A stretch of DNA of 64,000 nucleotides from Rhododendron vialii (Eukaryota > Streptophyta > Magnoliopsida > Ericales > Ericaceae): contig NC_080560.1 in the NCBI RefSeq assembly GCF_030253575.1, positions 38,983,001 to 39,047,000 of the forward strand. Reading direction: 5' to 3'. Below are positions 47,801 through 56,965 of this stretch, one piece after another (position 1 is the first letter of the stretch; each line of letters begins with the position of its first letter). The translations under genes and the position numbers were made by a program. A model generated the notes under the pieces. The model saw nothing but the letters and a program-made list of their open reading frames with translations. It made no database searches and was not told where the DNA came from.

Positions 47801-49276
47801 AGTGAATAATCTCTACAAGACACCTCACAACGCCACTTGGTGGAAGCTGCAACCGGATCTTAAAAAGAATCTTTGGAGCTGAGCAGTTTCTCCTTACGAG
47901 AAGGATGGCACACACAATTTGTGTGCACAATTTTAGGATGATTGTGGATAGTGGGGTAGTGGTTACGACGGGTTAGATTACTACTTTTCCCATAACAGTT
48001 ATTTAATGGCGCATTTAAAGTAGTGGGAAAAACTTGTACTATTTTGGTGGGATAACTATGGAAACTATTTTTGTGACGGAGCTTCAAACATTGTTGACAC
48101 CAGAACGACTTATCCCTTTCTATATTAGAATAGACGATCCTCATTCCATTCTGCTTATCAAATCCAGAATAGCTAGGGGCACTGTGAATTTTTTTTACTT
48201 ATGGGTACACTTCAGCTAACAAACTAGTTCCAGATGAAGCTAAACATTATGTACCCAAACCAAACACTAACATACAGTTATATACTCCCATGGAGGTAAG
48301 TATCATTCAACACAAATAAGTACTAGAAAAACAACAAACAGAGCATTGTATCAATACACTACAACCTAGCAGAAACGGCGAACGTACCAGGCATCTTATC
48401 ACCCAACCCCAGCGACAAAGCAAGCTTGGGCATTTGCTTCCGCCACGCGGACGCAACAACGAGCTTCCTGTACAACTCGACATCCTCCTTTTTCACAATC
48501 CCAAAACTCACCAGGTGCTGCAGAAACGTGTGCACGTCCGGGGTCTTCACGTTCTCGATCCCGCCCCGCTCGTCCAGGCTCCTCTTCCAGGTCTCCGCTA
48601 TCTCCCTCGCCCTCGCCCTCATCCTCGGCGTCACCAAAAGGCGCGAACCGCCCATGATCGGGTCCACCACGGCCGGAATCAACGACTCCAGTATCAAAAC
48701 ACACGCCCAGCCCAAATCGTTGCTCTTGTCCCCTCTCTTATCCACCGGAAACACCTCCGAAATCGCTTCAAGCACGAATCGGGCCGGATCCACGCAGTCC
48801 GCCAGCGCGGCCGACATCTGAGCCCTAATTGAGTCCAGTTCCTTCTTCCTCTCCGCAACGAACCTCCAGAAGCCTTCAGAATCCATTTTCAAACAGAAAC
48901 GACGCAGTTTTAGCAAGAGTCCCTCGTCGTTGTCGACTTCGCCGAAGACGACGGCGTCGTTGAGGGCGGCTTCCTTTTGCTCCTTGACTTTCTGCAGGGC
49001 GACTGAAACGGCGGCGTTGATGGTGTCCTCGCGGTGCTCGAGGACTTGGAGGGACTGCTTGGTCTGGGCGTCTAGGGTTTGGAGCTTGTGGTTGAGGGCG
49101 TCGGATTTGTTTTTGAGGTCTTGCTCGAGGGAGGAGAAGTGGTCGGAGAGCTCTTTCCAGAGGAGGGTGCAGCTGGTCATCAGCGAGGCGGTGCGCTGGA
49201 ACTCGTCGAAGCTCGGTTGCGGCGGGGGGTGAGTTGACTCGGCGAACTCGTCGCCGGGATCGGGGATCGAACCCAT
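44871..49276 (-). CDS. FRIGIDA-like protein, FRL4-type (517 aa, 3 exons)
   Basis: Exons are complement(48388..49276), complement(46162..46337) and complement(44871..45359). FRIGIDA-like proteins are nuclear; FRI and FRL1 promote FLC expression in Arabidopsis, while the FRL4 group (At3g22440, At4g14900) is little characterised. Residues about 25-115 form a coiled coil (LWKELSDHFSSLEQDLKNK). The FRIGIDA domain follows, with ARFVLEAISEVFP, DLGWACVLILESLIP and VHTFLQHLVSFGIVKKEDVE in exon 1. Exon 2 gives DMIEELISRGQQVDAVHF and PVPLLKAFLKDAKKAA. Exon 3 has a Lys/Arg-rich nuclear signal (KKRPAAAPANKRTR) and a Pro/Tyr-rich low-complexity tail ending AYQHAYY. The first donor is ATGCCTG|GTACG. The exon 3 acceptor is a tandem TTTTGCAGCAG, so one Gln may be optional. 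A GA/CT tract and a MITE lie upstream. Complete gene. Confidence 0.93.
46338..48387 (-). other. Large first intron of the FRIGIDA-like gene
   Basis: No exon of another gene was recognised. The part 47200-47830 is more GC-rich and has an open frame of 100 codons (47224-47526, +) without domain similarity I know. It may be a captured or decayed repeat. Confidence 0.45.
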
Positions 49277-49312
49277 TGCGGCAGAGGTAGAGCAGGAACC
49301 CTAGGAAGTGGG

Positions 49313-49315
49313 GAG

Positions 49316-49351
<36 letters not shown>

Positions 49352-49366
49352 AGAGAGAGAGAGAGG
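49313..49366. repeat. (GA)n tract in the FRIGIDA-like 5' leader
   Basis: The interrupted GA tract reads CT on the coding strand and lies 37-90 bp before the start codon, where plant genes often carry CT-rich leaders. Confidence 0.9.
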
Positions 49367-49567
49367 GTGGTGTTGGGTGGTGGCGATAAAGCAGAAATTC
49401 AAAGAAGAGGATAGGTGGTGACGTGGCAAGACTATAGGGCGTCTGACAAAGGCGGTACGATATTAGTGCTAACGTGAGCGAGGGTGTTGTGGTGCGTAGG
49501 ATAAGAGAGGATTTTTATTTTAGTACTATTTTTTGTTTGTTTGATCATTGTAGAGCATAGAGATTAG

Positions 49568-49799
49568 GAGAAAAATTTTCAGTGCCGTATAGGTATATTC
49601 TACGTAGTGCTTATTCGGCACTTTTGAGGCGTTTGATGTATTTTTTGACGGTTCAGATTGAAATTTTTTCTCTCCTCCACACCTTTTCTTTCTTTATTTT
49701 TTTTCTCTCTCCAAATTTGAGTCGTCCAAAATCGCATTAGACAGTTTGAATGTGTTGAGCGGATACTGCATGGTAGCCACCGCGACTGAAAAATTTCTC
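49568..49799. mobile_element. MULE-type MITE, family M, copy C
   Basis: Ends GAGAAAAATTTTCAGT and, reverse complemented, GAGAAATTTTTCAGT. The 9-bp target duplication AGAGATTAG is exact at 49559-49567 and 49800-49808. Subterminal ACGGTTCAGATTGAA and TTTGAGTCGTCCAAAA match copies A and B. It lies about 290 bp upstream of the FRIGIDA-like start codon. Confidence 0.88.
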
Positions 49800-49980
49800 A
49801 GAGATTAGGGAGGGGTTGAATGGCTGTTAGCCTGTTACATTCTTCTCAAAAAAAGAAAGAGAAAAGAATTAGGGGATGCTTGGATTGGGGTGAAAGGTGA
49901 AACAGCGATTACATGCTACAGGGATAGCAACGGGTACGGTATGAGTCGGAGTGTTCCATTTCGCCCTCGATACTCCATTA

Positions 49981-50340
49981 GAGCATGTACACCAATGAAA
50001 AAATGTATTTCACCTACTCAACAGTACACTTTTTTTATTTTACCTACTCAAATCTCTTTCAATCCCATACCAATACTCTTTATTTTACCTATCATTTATT
50101 AAAATACTATTTATATTTTGGAGAGAGAAAGAGAGAGAGAAAGAAAGGAGGAGGAGGAGGAGGAAAGAGAAATTAATTGTTTAAGAGTGGCACATGAACA
50201 GTGCATAGGTATTAATAGCTACCCATTTCTTGAAATCTATTTTACCTCTTCCTTTAGCTCATCTACTGCAAGTGCCTTTTGTATTTTTGTTAGGTAAAAT
50301 AGCTAAAAAAGGCATTATGCCTCATCTAGTAAACTTGCTC
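49981..50340. mobile_element. Tourist-like MITE with GAGCATGTACACC ends
   Basis: Left end GAGCATGTACACCAATG, right end reverse complement GAGCAAGTTTACTAGATG. TTA flanks at 49978-49980 and 50341-50343. Interior AT-rich with a GA/GGA tract. The ORF at 49890-50102 is a by-product. Confidence 0.75.
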
Positions 50341-50343
50341 TTA

Positions 50344-51163
50344 GGAGACTCTTTGGCGATCGGGATCAGGAAATCTTGTAGCATTGAGCAAAGGCAGATT
50401 TGCCTGAAACGATATGTTGCACCACATTGTCGACTTGTCCGCCACCACCCTTCGCCGCCTGCACCATCACCCACCACCGTGCATCACGTGCACATCACCT
50501 AGAGTTCAATTTTGGTACTAGTGCATTTCTGCCCTTTGGATCGCATAAAATTTTTATATTTTAACGCAATCTAATGACCTAAAGTACACCAATACAGAGG
50601 TACACTAATTTATTGGTACAAAGGATTTAAGGTGGATCACCTACCGCTGCACTGCATTATGGGGCTTATTATTAATCTTTTTCAAACCATCTTTGATAAT
50701 TGAAATCGTTCATTTTCATAACTCGTGAAAAAACGTTTGTAATACCAAAAATGATATCGATGAGATTTTGATCATGATCACATGATCCTAATCATTTATC
50801 TTGAAATAAACGGGTCGTGATCAGTGTGTGAGTTTATTTTCTTGAGGCAATTATGTTTTAAAATCATACTGAATGAAAAACCAATCAATCTTATCTAACA
50901 TGGTTAATACTCTTTAGACATGAACATAAGTACTCACAAATGGTGTAACAGAGTAGGAGAGCCTGCCACTTTGAAAAAAACAAAAACTATTTTGTGTCCC
51001 AAGAGCAATGCTCCTCCCTCCTAGTTTGTAGGGTCCAAAAGGTGTGTCTGATCCAACTTGTAAACCCTACTCAGTTTTGCGTTGTGACTCGTGAGAGTGA
51101 GGAGCAATATATCATCCCTCCATTTTGAGAGGATCCTTCTCCCTTCTCCAAAACCGAAGCTAC
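50344..51163. other. No recognisable gene
   Basis: Intergenic, no supported ORF or repeat. Confidence 0.5.
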
Positions 51164-51525
51164 GGATCATCTCCAACTCATCTTCAAATCTTTAAAATGG
51201 AAAATAGATGTAATATATTGAGGGAGATTTTGTAAATTATTTCATCTTTTCTTTAGGTTTTGTACTTTTTGAATAAAATTTGGAGGTACTCCTTGTTCTT
51301 TTAAGAGATTTTTAGTCTGCCATTTTACTTTTGGATCTCTAAATATGCAGACCGTAACTTTATTTTGGAGACCAAAACTCTAAAAAAAAATAATGAATCA
51401 TTTCAAGATTCTCCTAAAAAGTATAATAAAAAAAATAAAAATTTACGAATTTTTTTCTCAATATATCACATTTATTCTCTATTTTGAATGTTTCGATTTA
51501 TGTGGGTTGGAGTCTTTGGAGTTGC
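51164..51525. mobile_element. Possible MITE with ATCTCCAAC-type ends
   Basis: GATCATCTCCAACTCATC at the left faces GTGGGTTGGAGTCTTTGG at the right; the interior is very AT-rich. It resembles 34156-34516 at the ends. Target duplication not determined. Confidence 0.4.
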
Positions 51526-51729
51526 TAGGGGGGAACAGGAGGGTTGGGGAAGGATAGGTGAAAAGCTGGGGAAAGGAGGGAGCTAGATGGAGGAGGGTGG
51601 GAGTGGTGGGGGCCCATTTTTACAGCACACCACATGGTTGTAGTCAGATTTAAAAGTAAAAGAGATAGGTTGCCGGCCTTTGAAAACAATATTCCCCATA
51701 CGTGTTGTTTACTCTTCCACAGTACCTTA

Positions 51730-51967
51730 GGTTCAATTCCACAAACTTTTTTAAAAAATAAATAATTTATTTAATAATTTTAAATTTAAAAATAATGTAA
51801 ATAAAAAATAATATTTTAATTTTTTTTGCATTGTATAAAAGATCTCATCGAGATCTTTCAAACAAGATCCATATTGCATATTTTTAGATTTCAATAAACC
51901 CATAATTTTTTAGCTTGAAATTGACTTCTTAAAAAATACGAGCTTTTTTTAGTTCCGGAACGGGGCC
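51730..51967. mobile_element. Tourist-like MITE, family A, copy 4
   Basis: Right end GTTCCGGAACGGGGCC and core GATCTTTCAAACAAGATCC match copy 3 in orientation. TTA precedes the left end at 51727-51729 but the right flank is TGG, so one target copy has mutated. Confidence 0.75.
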
Positions 51968-52093
51968 TGGTCGCATAATGCGCATACGCAAGCATAAATA
52001 TGGCTCACACGGTCGTCTTTATAACAAGTAAAAAAATTAAAGAGAGCAACGATTGATGATGGGAGCGTAGAGCGTGTGTGCGTAAGAATCTTA

Positions 52094-52330
52094 TGCCTTT
52101 TTTGAATGATTTTTTTGTAAATTTTTTAATTTGATTTTTGGGTAATGAGTGGAGAGATAAATTAAGGTAAAGATTAGATATAAGAGTAATGAGTGAAGAG
52201 AGATAGAGAGAAAAAATGAGAATAATGATTAAAGAGGGGAGAGAGAAATTAAAGTAGTGATTAGAAGTAGGAATAATGAGTATTTTTTAAGTTTGAAAAA
52301 TATTTTTCAAGAAGTGATCCAAACAAAACA
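52094..52330. mobile_element. Tourist-like MITE, family B, copy 1
   Basis: Left TGCCTTTTTTGAATGA, right CCAAACAAAACA; TTA at 52091-52093 and 52331-52333. Shares TTTTTGGGTAATGAGTGGAG-type interior with the copy at 62410-62616. Confidence 0.75.
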
Positions 52331-52602
52331 TTAGGAATGGGGTTATGTGAATTAGCGAAGTACTCCTCTGGACATACATATCTACTGTTGCGGAGATTGA
52401 GCCAAATGAAAGGCATGCTCATTTGTATTCTGTTCTACGCTTGAGTTGTTGATGCAAAATTGTCGAAGCCGATGAAAGAGGATAAATATGAAGAGGAATT
52501 AAGAAATGTTTTCAGGTGTGTTACGTTGTTTCTGTCTTTAAGACGATATTCGTTACATTGTCGTTATCTTTTATAACCCATTGTGAGCAACAATGTAAGC
52601 AA

Positions 52603-53710
52603 TGAAGAATGACTTTTGTCATCCACTAGCCTAGTGGGGCTCCAAATCTCCAATTGAATTAAAGTATCGTATGAACTGACTGCACAAGATTTAAAAAGTA
52701 TTTGGCGAGATTGTTCCACGAAGGAGTCAAAAGTATATACGAGATGAAGAATGACTTTTGTCATCCGCTAGCCTAGTGGGACTCCAATTGAAGTTAAGCA
52801 TCGTTTGAACTAATCGCACAAGAATTAAAAAGTATTTGGCAAGATTGTTCCGCGGAAGAGTCAAAAGTATATACGAGCGAATGTGTTGTAGTAAGATCAT
52901 TGGATCATGTGAGGCCTAACTTTCTTGATGTTGCTGAGAACTAAAAATTATTCCATATGCTCTCCGTCACGCTATTTCTGGACGTTTGGTCTCCTAGATG
53001 GGCACAAGATTCAAGATTCGGATGGTAAAATTCCTATAATTTCAAAACGATTTACAAAAATCTTTTGTTTTGTTTTTGTTTTTTTTTCTCTCTAGACAAA
53101 ATACAATAACTACATTACATTAAAACAGTTTTTTTTCACACTTTATATATTATAGTATGTTATAGTAGTCAACAGGGAGTTCAAAGGTTTTTCATAGTCT
53201 TGAATTCCGATAATGTCCTTAGTGGGGCTCGAACCCCTAGGGAATGTAAAAGAGACTCACAAAATCATCTTTAATTAATAAAATCAAGAGAGAACGAATC
53301 CTACCATCAGCTAGGCTAGCGGGAGACCAATCTAAGTAAATTACTGTATAAACTGTCCGCATAATTATTACTCCAATTTCGAACAAGCAAAAGAGAGTGG
53401 ACATCTAAGTCACAAACCTTAACCATTTGGCCAAACTGTTCTATACAAAAGTTAAAAGCGAATGTCATAGAAGTAAAATCATTGGATCATGTGAGGGAGG
53501 CATAGCTAACTTTCTTGATGTTGCTAACGACTAATAAAATATTATTCAAGAGCTCTCAGTCACGGTATATTTGGACATTTGAGTCTCCCGGATGGGCACA
53601 AGATTCAAGATTAGGATGAGAATTTCGTATAATCTAAAACAATTTTCCAAAGGTCATTAATTTGGGTTTTTTGTTCTGTAGAGAGATGACAATAACTACA
53701 TTGGTGAATG
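52603..53710. repeat. Nested tandem duplications of two ages
   Basis: A young pair, about 52603-52743 and 52744-52877, shares GAAGAATGACTTTTGTCATC, TAGCCTAGTGGG and GAGTCAAAAGTATATACGAG. An older, larger unit reappears further on: ATCATTGGATCATGTGAGG, CTAACTTTCTTGATGTTGCT and GATGGGCACAAGATTCAAGA occur both at 52890-53015 and at 53485-53615. No ORF runs through either unit. Confidence 0.8.
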
Positions 53711-54857
53711 ATGTATAGAACAGTTTACAGGAAGTAAAATACTATTACAAAAAAAGAAAAAACTAAATTAAACTAAGTTATGATGGTCTTATAGGGTGAT
53801 TACTGATTATCTAAATGCGCCGGGTGCGCTATTGACAAAGGCTAGAGAGCAGTTCTTTCAGGCAGGAAGTAGGCCAAGCTCTATGCTAAGATGCCTACTT
53901 TCGCTAGTTCGTGCTTTGAAGGGACTACTTTGCAATGAATCTTTTAGATGGCACAAAAAAATAATTTAGTTATCTCATGTAAACGTCTTGTAACAAAACC
54001 TTATTATCAACATGTAAGTTGCATGTGACCTAATTAAAGACACAAATATCTTTGTTTAAGGACTTTCTCTTCTTTTGTTTTTTGCCATTCGTTAATCATA
54101 ATTAATCTACTCTATCCTAAGGGACTTGAGGATAGGGATGAGTGCTTACGGAAATCGAACCATGCCCGTATGCACGAGAGTATAAAAGAAGCACCAATTA
54201 CAGTACACTCCACTTGCAAGGATTTTCACTTTTAACCCAGTCAATAATTTCTTCCCAGAAAAGCCTTTCATTACACACTGGCGAATGTTTTCTATGCAAA
54301 CAATGTTATGTTTGTTTTAGATATATATAAAAATGACAAGTTAATAAAAACCCAAGTTTCCCCCTTTTCTTAAAGGAGAGTTGAATTGACCTTGACATAT
54401 ATGCATGTATAGCTTATATTGTACCACTCCTATATGTTTTATTCGAGATGAGACATAAGTCACATAATTTACGTGCATGAGCAGAAGCGTGAAAATATTT
54501 TTAAAACACATTTTCAATTATCAAAATCCACGGGAGCGAGAATTGAAAGCGTAATTGCAATGTTAGAATTGAGAGCAGAGAGCCGGAGGCACAATGCATT
54601 TTTTAACGATTACGCGATTAAACGATAGGACCACCTTTTTATATTTCAATATAAAATTGGTGGTGATGGAAGAGGCAAGTGTTCCCTGTAGATCACATTC
54701 GTCTTGGCGATACAATCATACAATTAAAGGGTGATAAAATCGCTTTCTGCAAATTTCAGTCCAACCTAATCTATGTCTAGGATGGGGAAAACCATGGATA
54801 AGATGAGACAGATGCACTTCACATATTTATTGACGTTGAATTATATAGTATGTAAAC
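53711..54857. other. No recognisable gene
   Basis: AT-rich intergenic sequence; no supported feature. Confidence 0.5.
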
Positions 54858-54858
54858 A

Positions 54859-55588
54859 AAAATGCTACAGGGACCGATTGTGGGGGGAATATAAATGTGT
54901 GTGAATTTGTGTGATTTGTGTTTGTAAGTGTGTTGTTATATATTAATTGTTGTTGGAGAGATGATCAAGAGAGAGTGTGTGTACACAGTTCCATAAACTT
55001 CCATCACTCATTATTGATGTGTATGCCTCTCCAGAGCTAGTCTGACTTTTCGGAGGCTTAAAGCGGAAATTAAAAATGAGGCACTTTTGTTGGATTATTA
55101 TAAGGGTAGAAAAAGTAAGAGCACTCCCTCAAATTCAATTTTTTTTAAAGATCTAAAACGGCCGCAAAACAAACTTTAGCTCGAGACGGGCTGTGTGCCT
55201 CATTATCTGCAAAATGGACGTTTCATAATCCTAGTGGGGCAAGTCTTTTACATACGTTGTTTGAGTGTTGCTACAGGGACCGATTGGGGGGACCGAATTC
55301 GGACCGACGGCCGCCGGCGGGCCGTCTCCGGCCACCGGACGGCCGATCCGAGCCGTCCAAAAATTTTAAAAAAAAAAACCGAGGGGCCCTACGCGGGAAT
55401 CAACGTCATCCGAGGTGTGTAGGGTGCTTGATCGGAGCACCCCTTTTCGTGTGTATATGTATATATTCTCGGTTTTTTTTTTTAAAATTTTTGGACGGCT
55501 CGGATCGGCCGTCCGGTGGCCGGAGACGGCCCGCCGGCGGCCGTCGGTCCGAATTCGGTCCCCCCACAATCGGTCCCTGTAGCATTTT
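54859..55588. mobile_element. Composite foldback: solo end plus outer borders
   Basis: ATGCTACAGGGACCGATTGT followed by a G-run at 54862-54888 is the exact reverse complement of the sequence ending the GC-rich foldback at 55565-55587. Either two ends of a larger 730-bp element enclose the inner foldback, or a solo end was left by a deleted copy. Confidence 0.5.
55270..55583. mobile_element. GC-rich foldback MITE, copy 2
   Basis: Arms begin GCTACAGGGACCGATTG and include GACGGCCGCCGGCGGGCC and CGATCCGAGCCGTCCAAAAA. The middle (GGTGTGTAGGGTGCTTGATC) is the inverse of that in copy 1 at 17498-17799, so the two copies inserted in opposite orientation. ORFs on both strands translate the arms. Confidence 0.85.
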
Positions 55589-55601
55589 TGCATTTTATAA
55601 A

Positions 55602-55735
55602 TACAATCACACAAATTCACTCACATCAAACATCCCACACACACTTATAAACACAATCACACAAATTCACTCACATCAAACATGGAGATGTGATGGAATT
55701 TGTGTGATTGTATTTGTAAGTGTGTGTGGTTGTAG
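55602..55735. repeat. Three-copy CACACAAATTCAC repeat
   Basis: AATCACACAAATTCACTCAC followed by ATCAAACAT occurs twice in direct orientation (about 55610 and 55658). An inverted copy follows (GAATTTGTGTGATTGTATTT, about 55698), and another plus-like copy (GTGAATTTGTGTGATTTGTG) lies at 54901. Confidence 0.75.
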
Positions 55736-55797
55736 CATAACTGCTCCAATAAAATTACGGGTACATCATTTGGTGTACACTAAATGTATACCGTCTT

Positions 55798-56076
55798 TTA
55801 TGAGACCGATTTTAGAGATCTCATTGAAGCGAGGCGAATGTCGATGGGGAGATTATCAACAAAACGAGTCTTTGCTGGCTTAATCAACTCCTTTTTTTTT
55901 GGATAAAATGTCTCATCATGTTCAACAATGTCGGACGGTTGTAGATATAACCGTGTACCTTTATCACCCTTTCTCATGTCCTCTTCAAATACGGCAACTT
56001 GAAAATATCTTTTAACATTAAATCCAAGCAGTGGGCTGCCGCATGGAGTCCAATACAAATGTGGTCTTTTTGCCAT
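55798..56076 (-). CDS. Small unrecognised ORF (92 aa)
   Basis: ATG-initiated frame starting MAKRPHLYWTPCGSPLLGFN with balanced composition and charged segments (EEDMRKGDKGTR), unlike the AT-run ORFs around it. I recognise no family. Its 3' end overlaps a motif (AGATCTCTAAAATCGGTCTC) that looks repetitive. It may be a fragment of a transposon or captured gene. There is no evidence of transcription or splicing. Confidence 0.2.
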   Translation of the reverse strand: MAKRPHLYWTPCGSPLLGFNVKRYFQVAVFEEDMRKGDKGTRLYLQPSDIVEHDETFYPKKKELIKPAKTRFVDNLPIDIRLASMRSLKSVS

Positions 56077-56960
56077 TAATTAACAACTTTTCCTATCATA
56101 AGTTAGAACAAGTACAGTAAGAAAATAAGAAAATAAAAAATAATACAAGTGAGTAGTAACTAACATATGGCAATTCATTATTACCTGTCATTTTAGCCAA
56201 CTCTGATTGTGAAGCCAACTGCAAAACTCAACCCGGGCACATAGTAAACTCTGATTTTGCAGCCAATTGCAAAACTCAACCCGTAGGTGACGCATATTGC
56301 CCGTTACGTTACCCGGAGTTGACGAATATCACCGGTCATGTTAACAGATCACCCAGGTGCCCAAATACGTTGGCATGCTTCGTATGTAATCTTGTCAAAT
56401 CATATCACATGTCATGTTAGGGTCTGACACGTATGTAATCTTGTCAAATTGTGTCATGTTAGGGTCGACAGGGGTAATACATTTAGCTATAAATCAAGTT
56501 AGTTGTTTTAGTTTTCTGTCACGAGCCCACACTTGACGTAACCCAAACACAACAGAACACACACCCAAGTTGTTGTCTTCTCATTTTATTCCTAATCAAA
56601 AGGGAAAAAAATCCAATATATTTCCTGGCATTTCAATTTCATTTCGTTTTCCATTCATCCCACAAATCCAAGGTTCAACTGTACCTGCAAATAAGATCAT
56701 AGCTCAACACCGTAAGCTCCGTAACTACATTTTGTTCTCGAAGACGAAGAATGGAGGAGGAAAGGAGAGCATAAACAGTTGAGTTAAATGACCATTAAAA
56801 ACAAACATGCATTTGCCTAGGTTCTTTTAACACAAGTTATCAGCAAATCAAACTAACACCAACAGCCTCGATTCCCCCGTTAACTTCAAAAGCCATGTAA
56901 AACAAGATGCATCATTTCTTTAAAACCACAGCATGTAAAGATAGCACCTATAATACTTAA
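56077..56960. other. Region downstream of the XS gene with small duplications
   Basis: AACTCTGATT followed by GCCAACTGCAAAACTCAACC occurs twice with small changes (about 56202-56238 and 56250-56283). CGTATGTAATCTTGTCAAAT with GTCATGTTAGGGTC occurs twice at 56380-56470. The last part is probably the 3' UTR of the XS gene. No other gene is seen. Confidence 0.5.
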
Positions 56961-56965
56961 TCTTG

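Noticed and set aside
55257-55883. 208-codon plus-strand ORF rich in Arg and Gly
   Set aside because: It translates both palindromic arms of the GC-rich foldback; the same occurs at 17389-17787.
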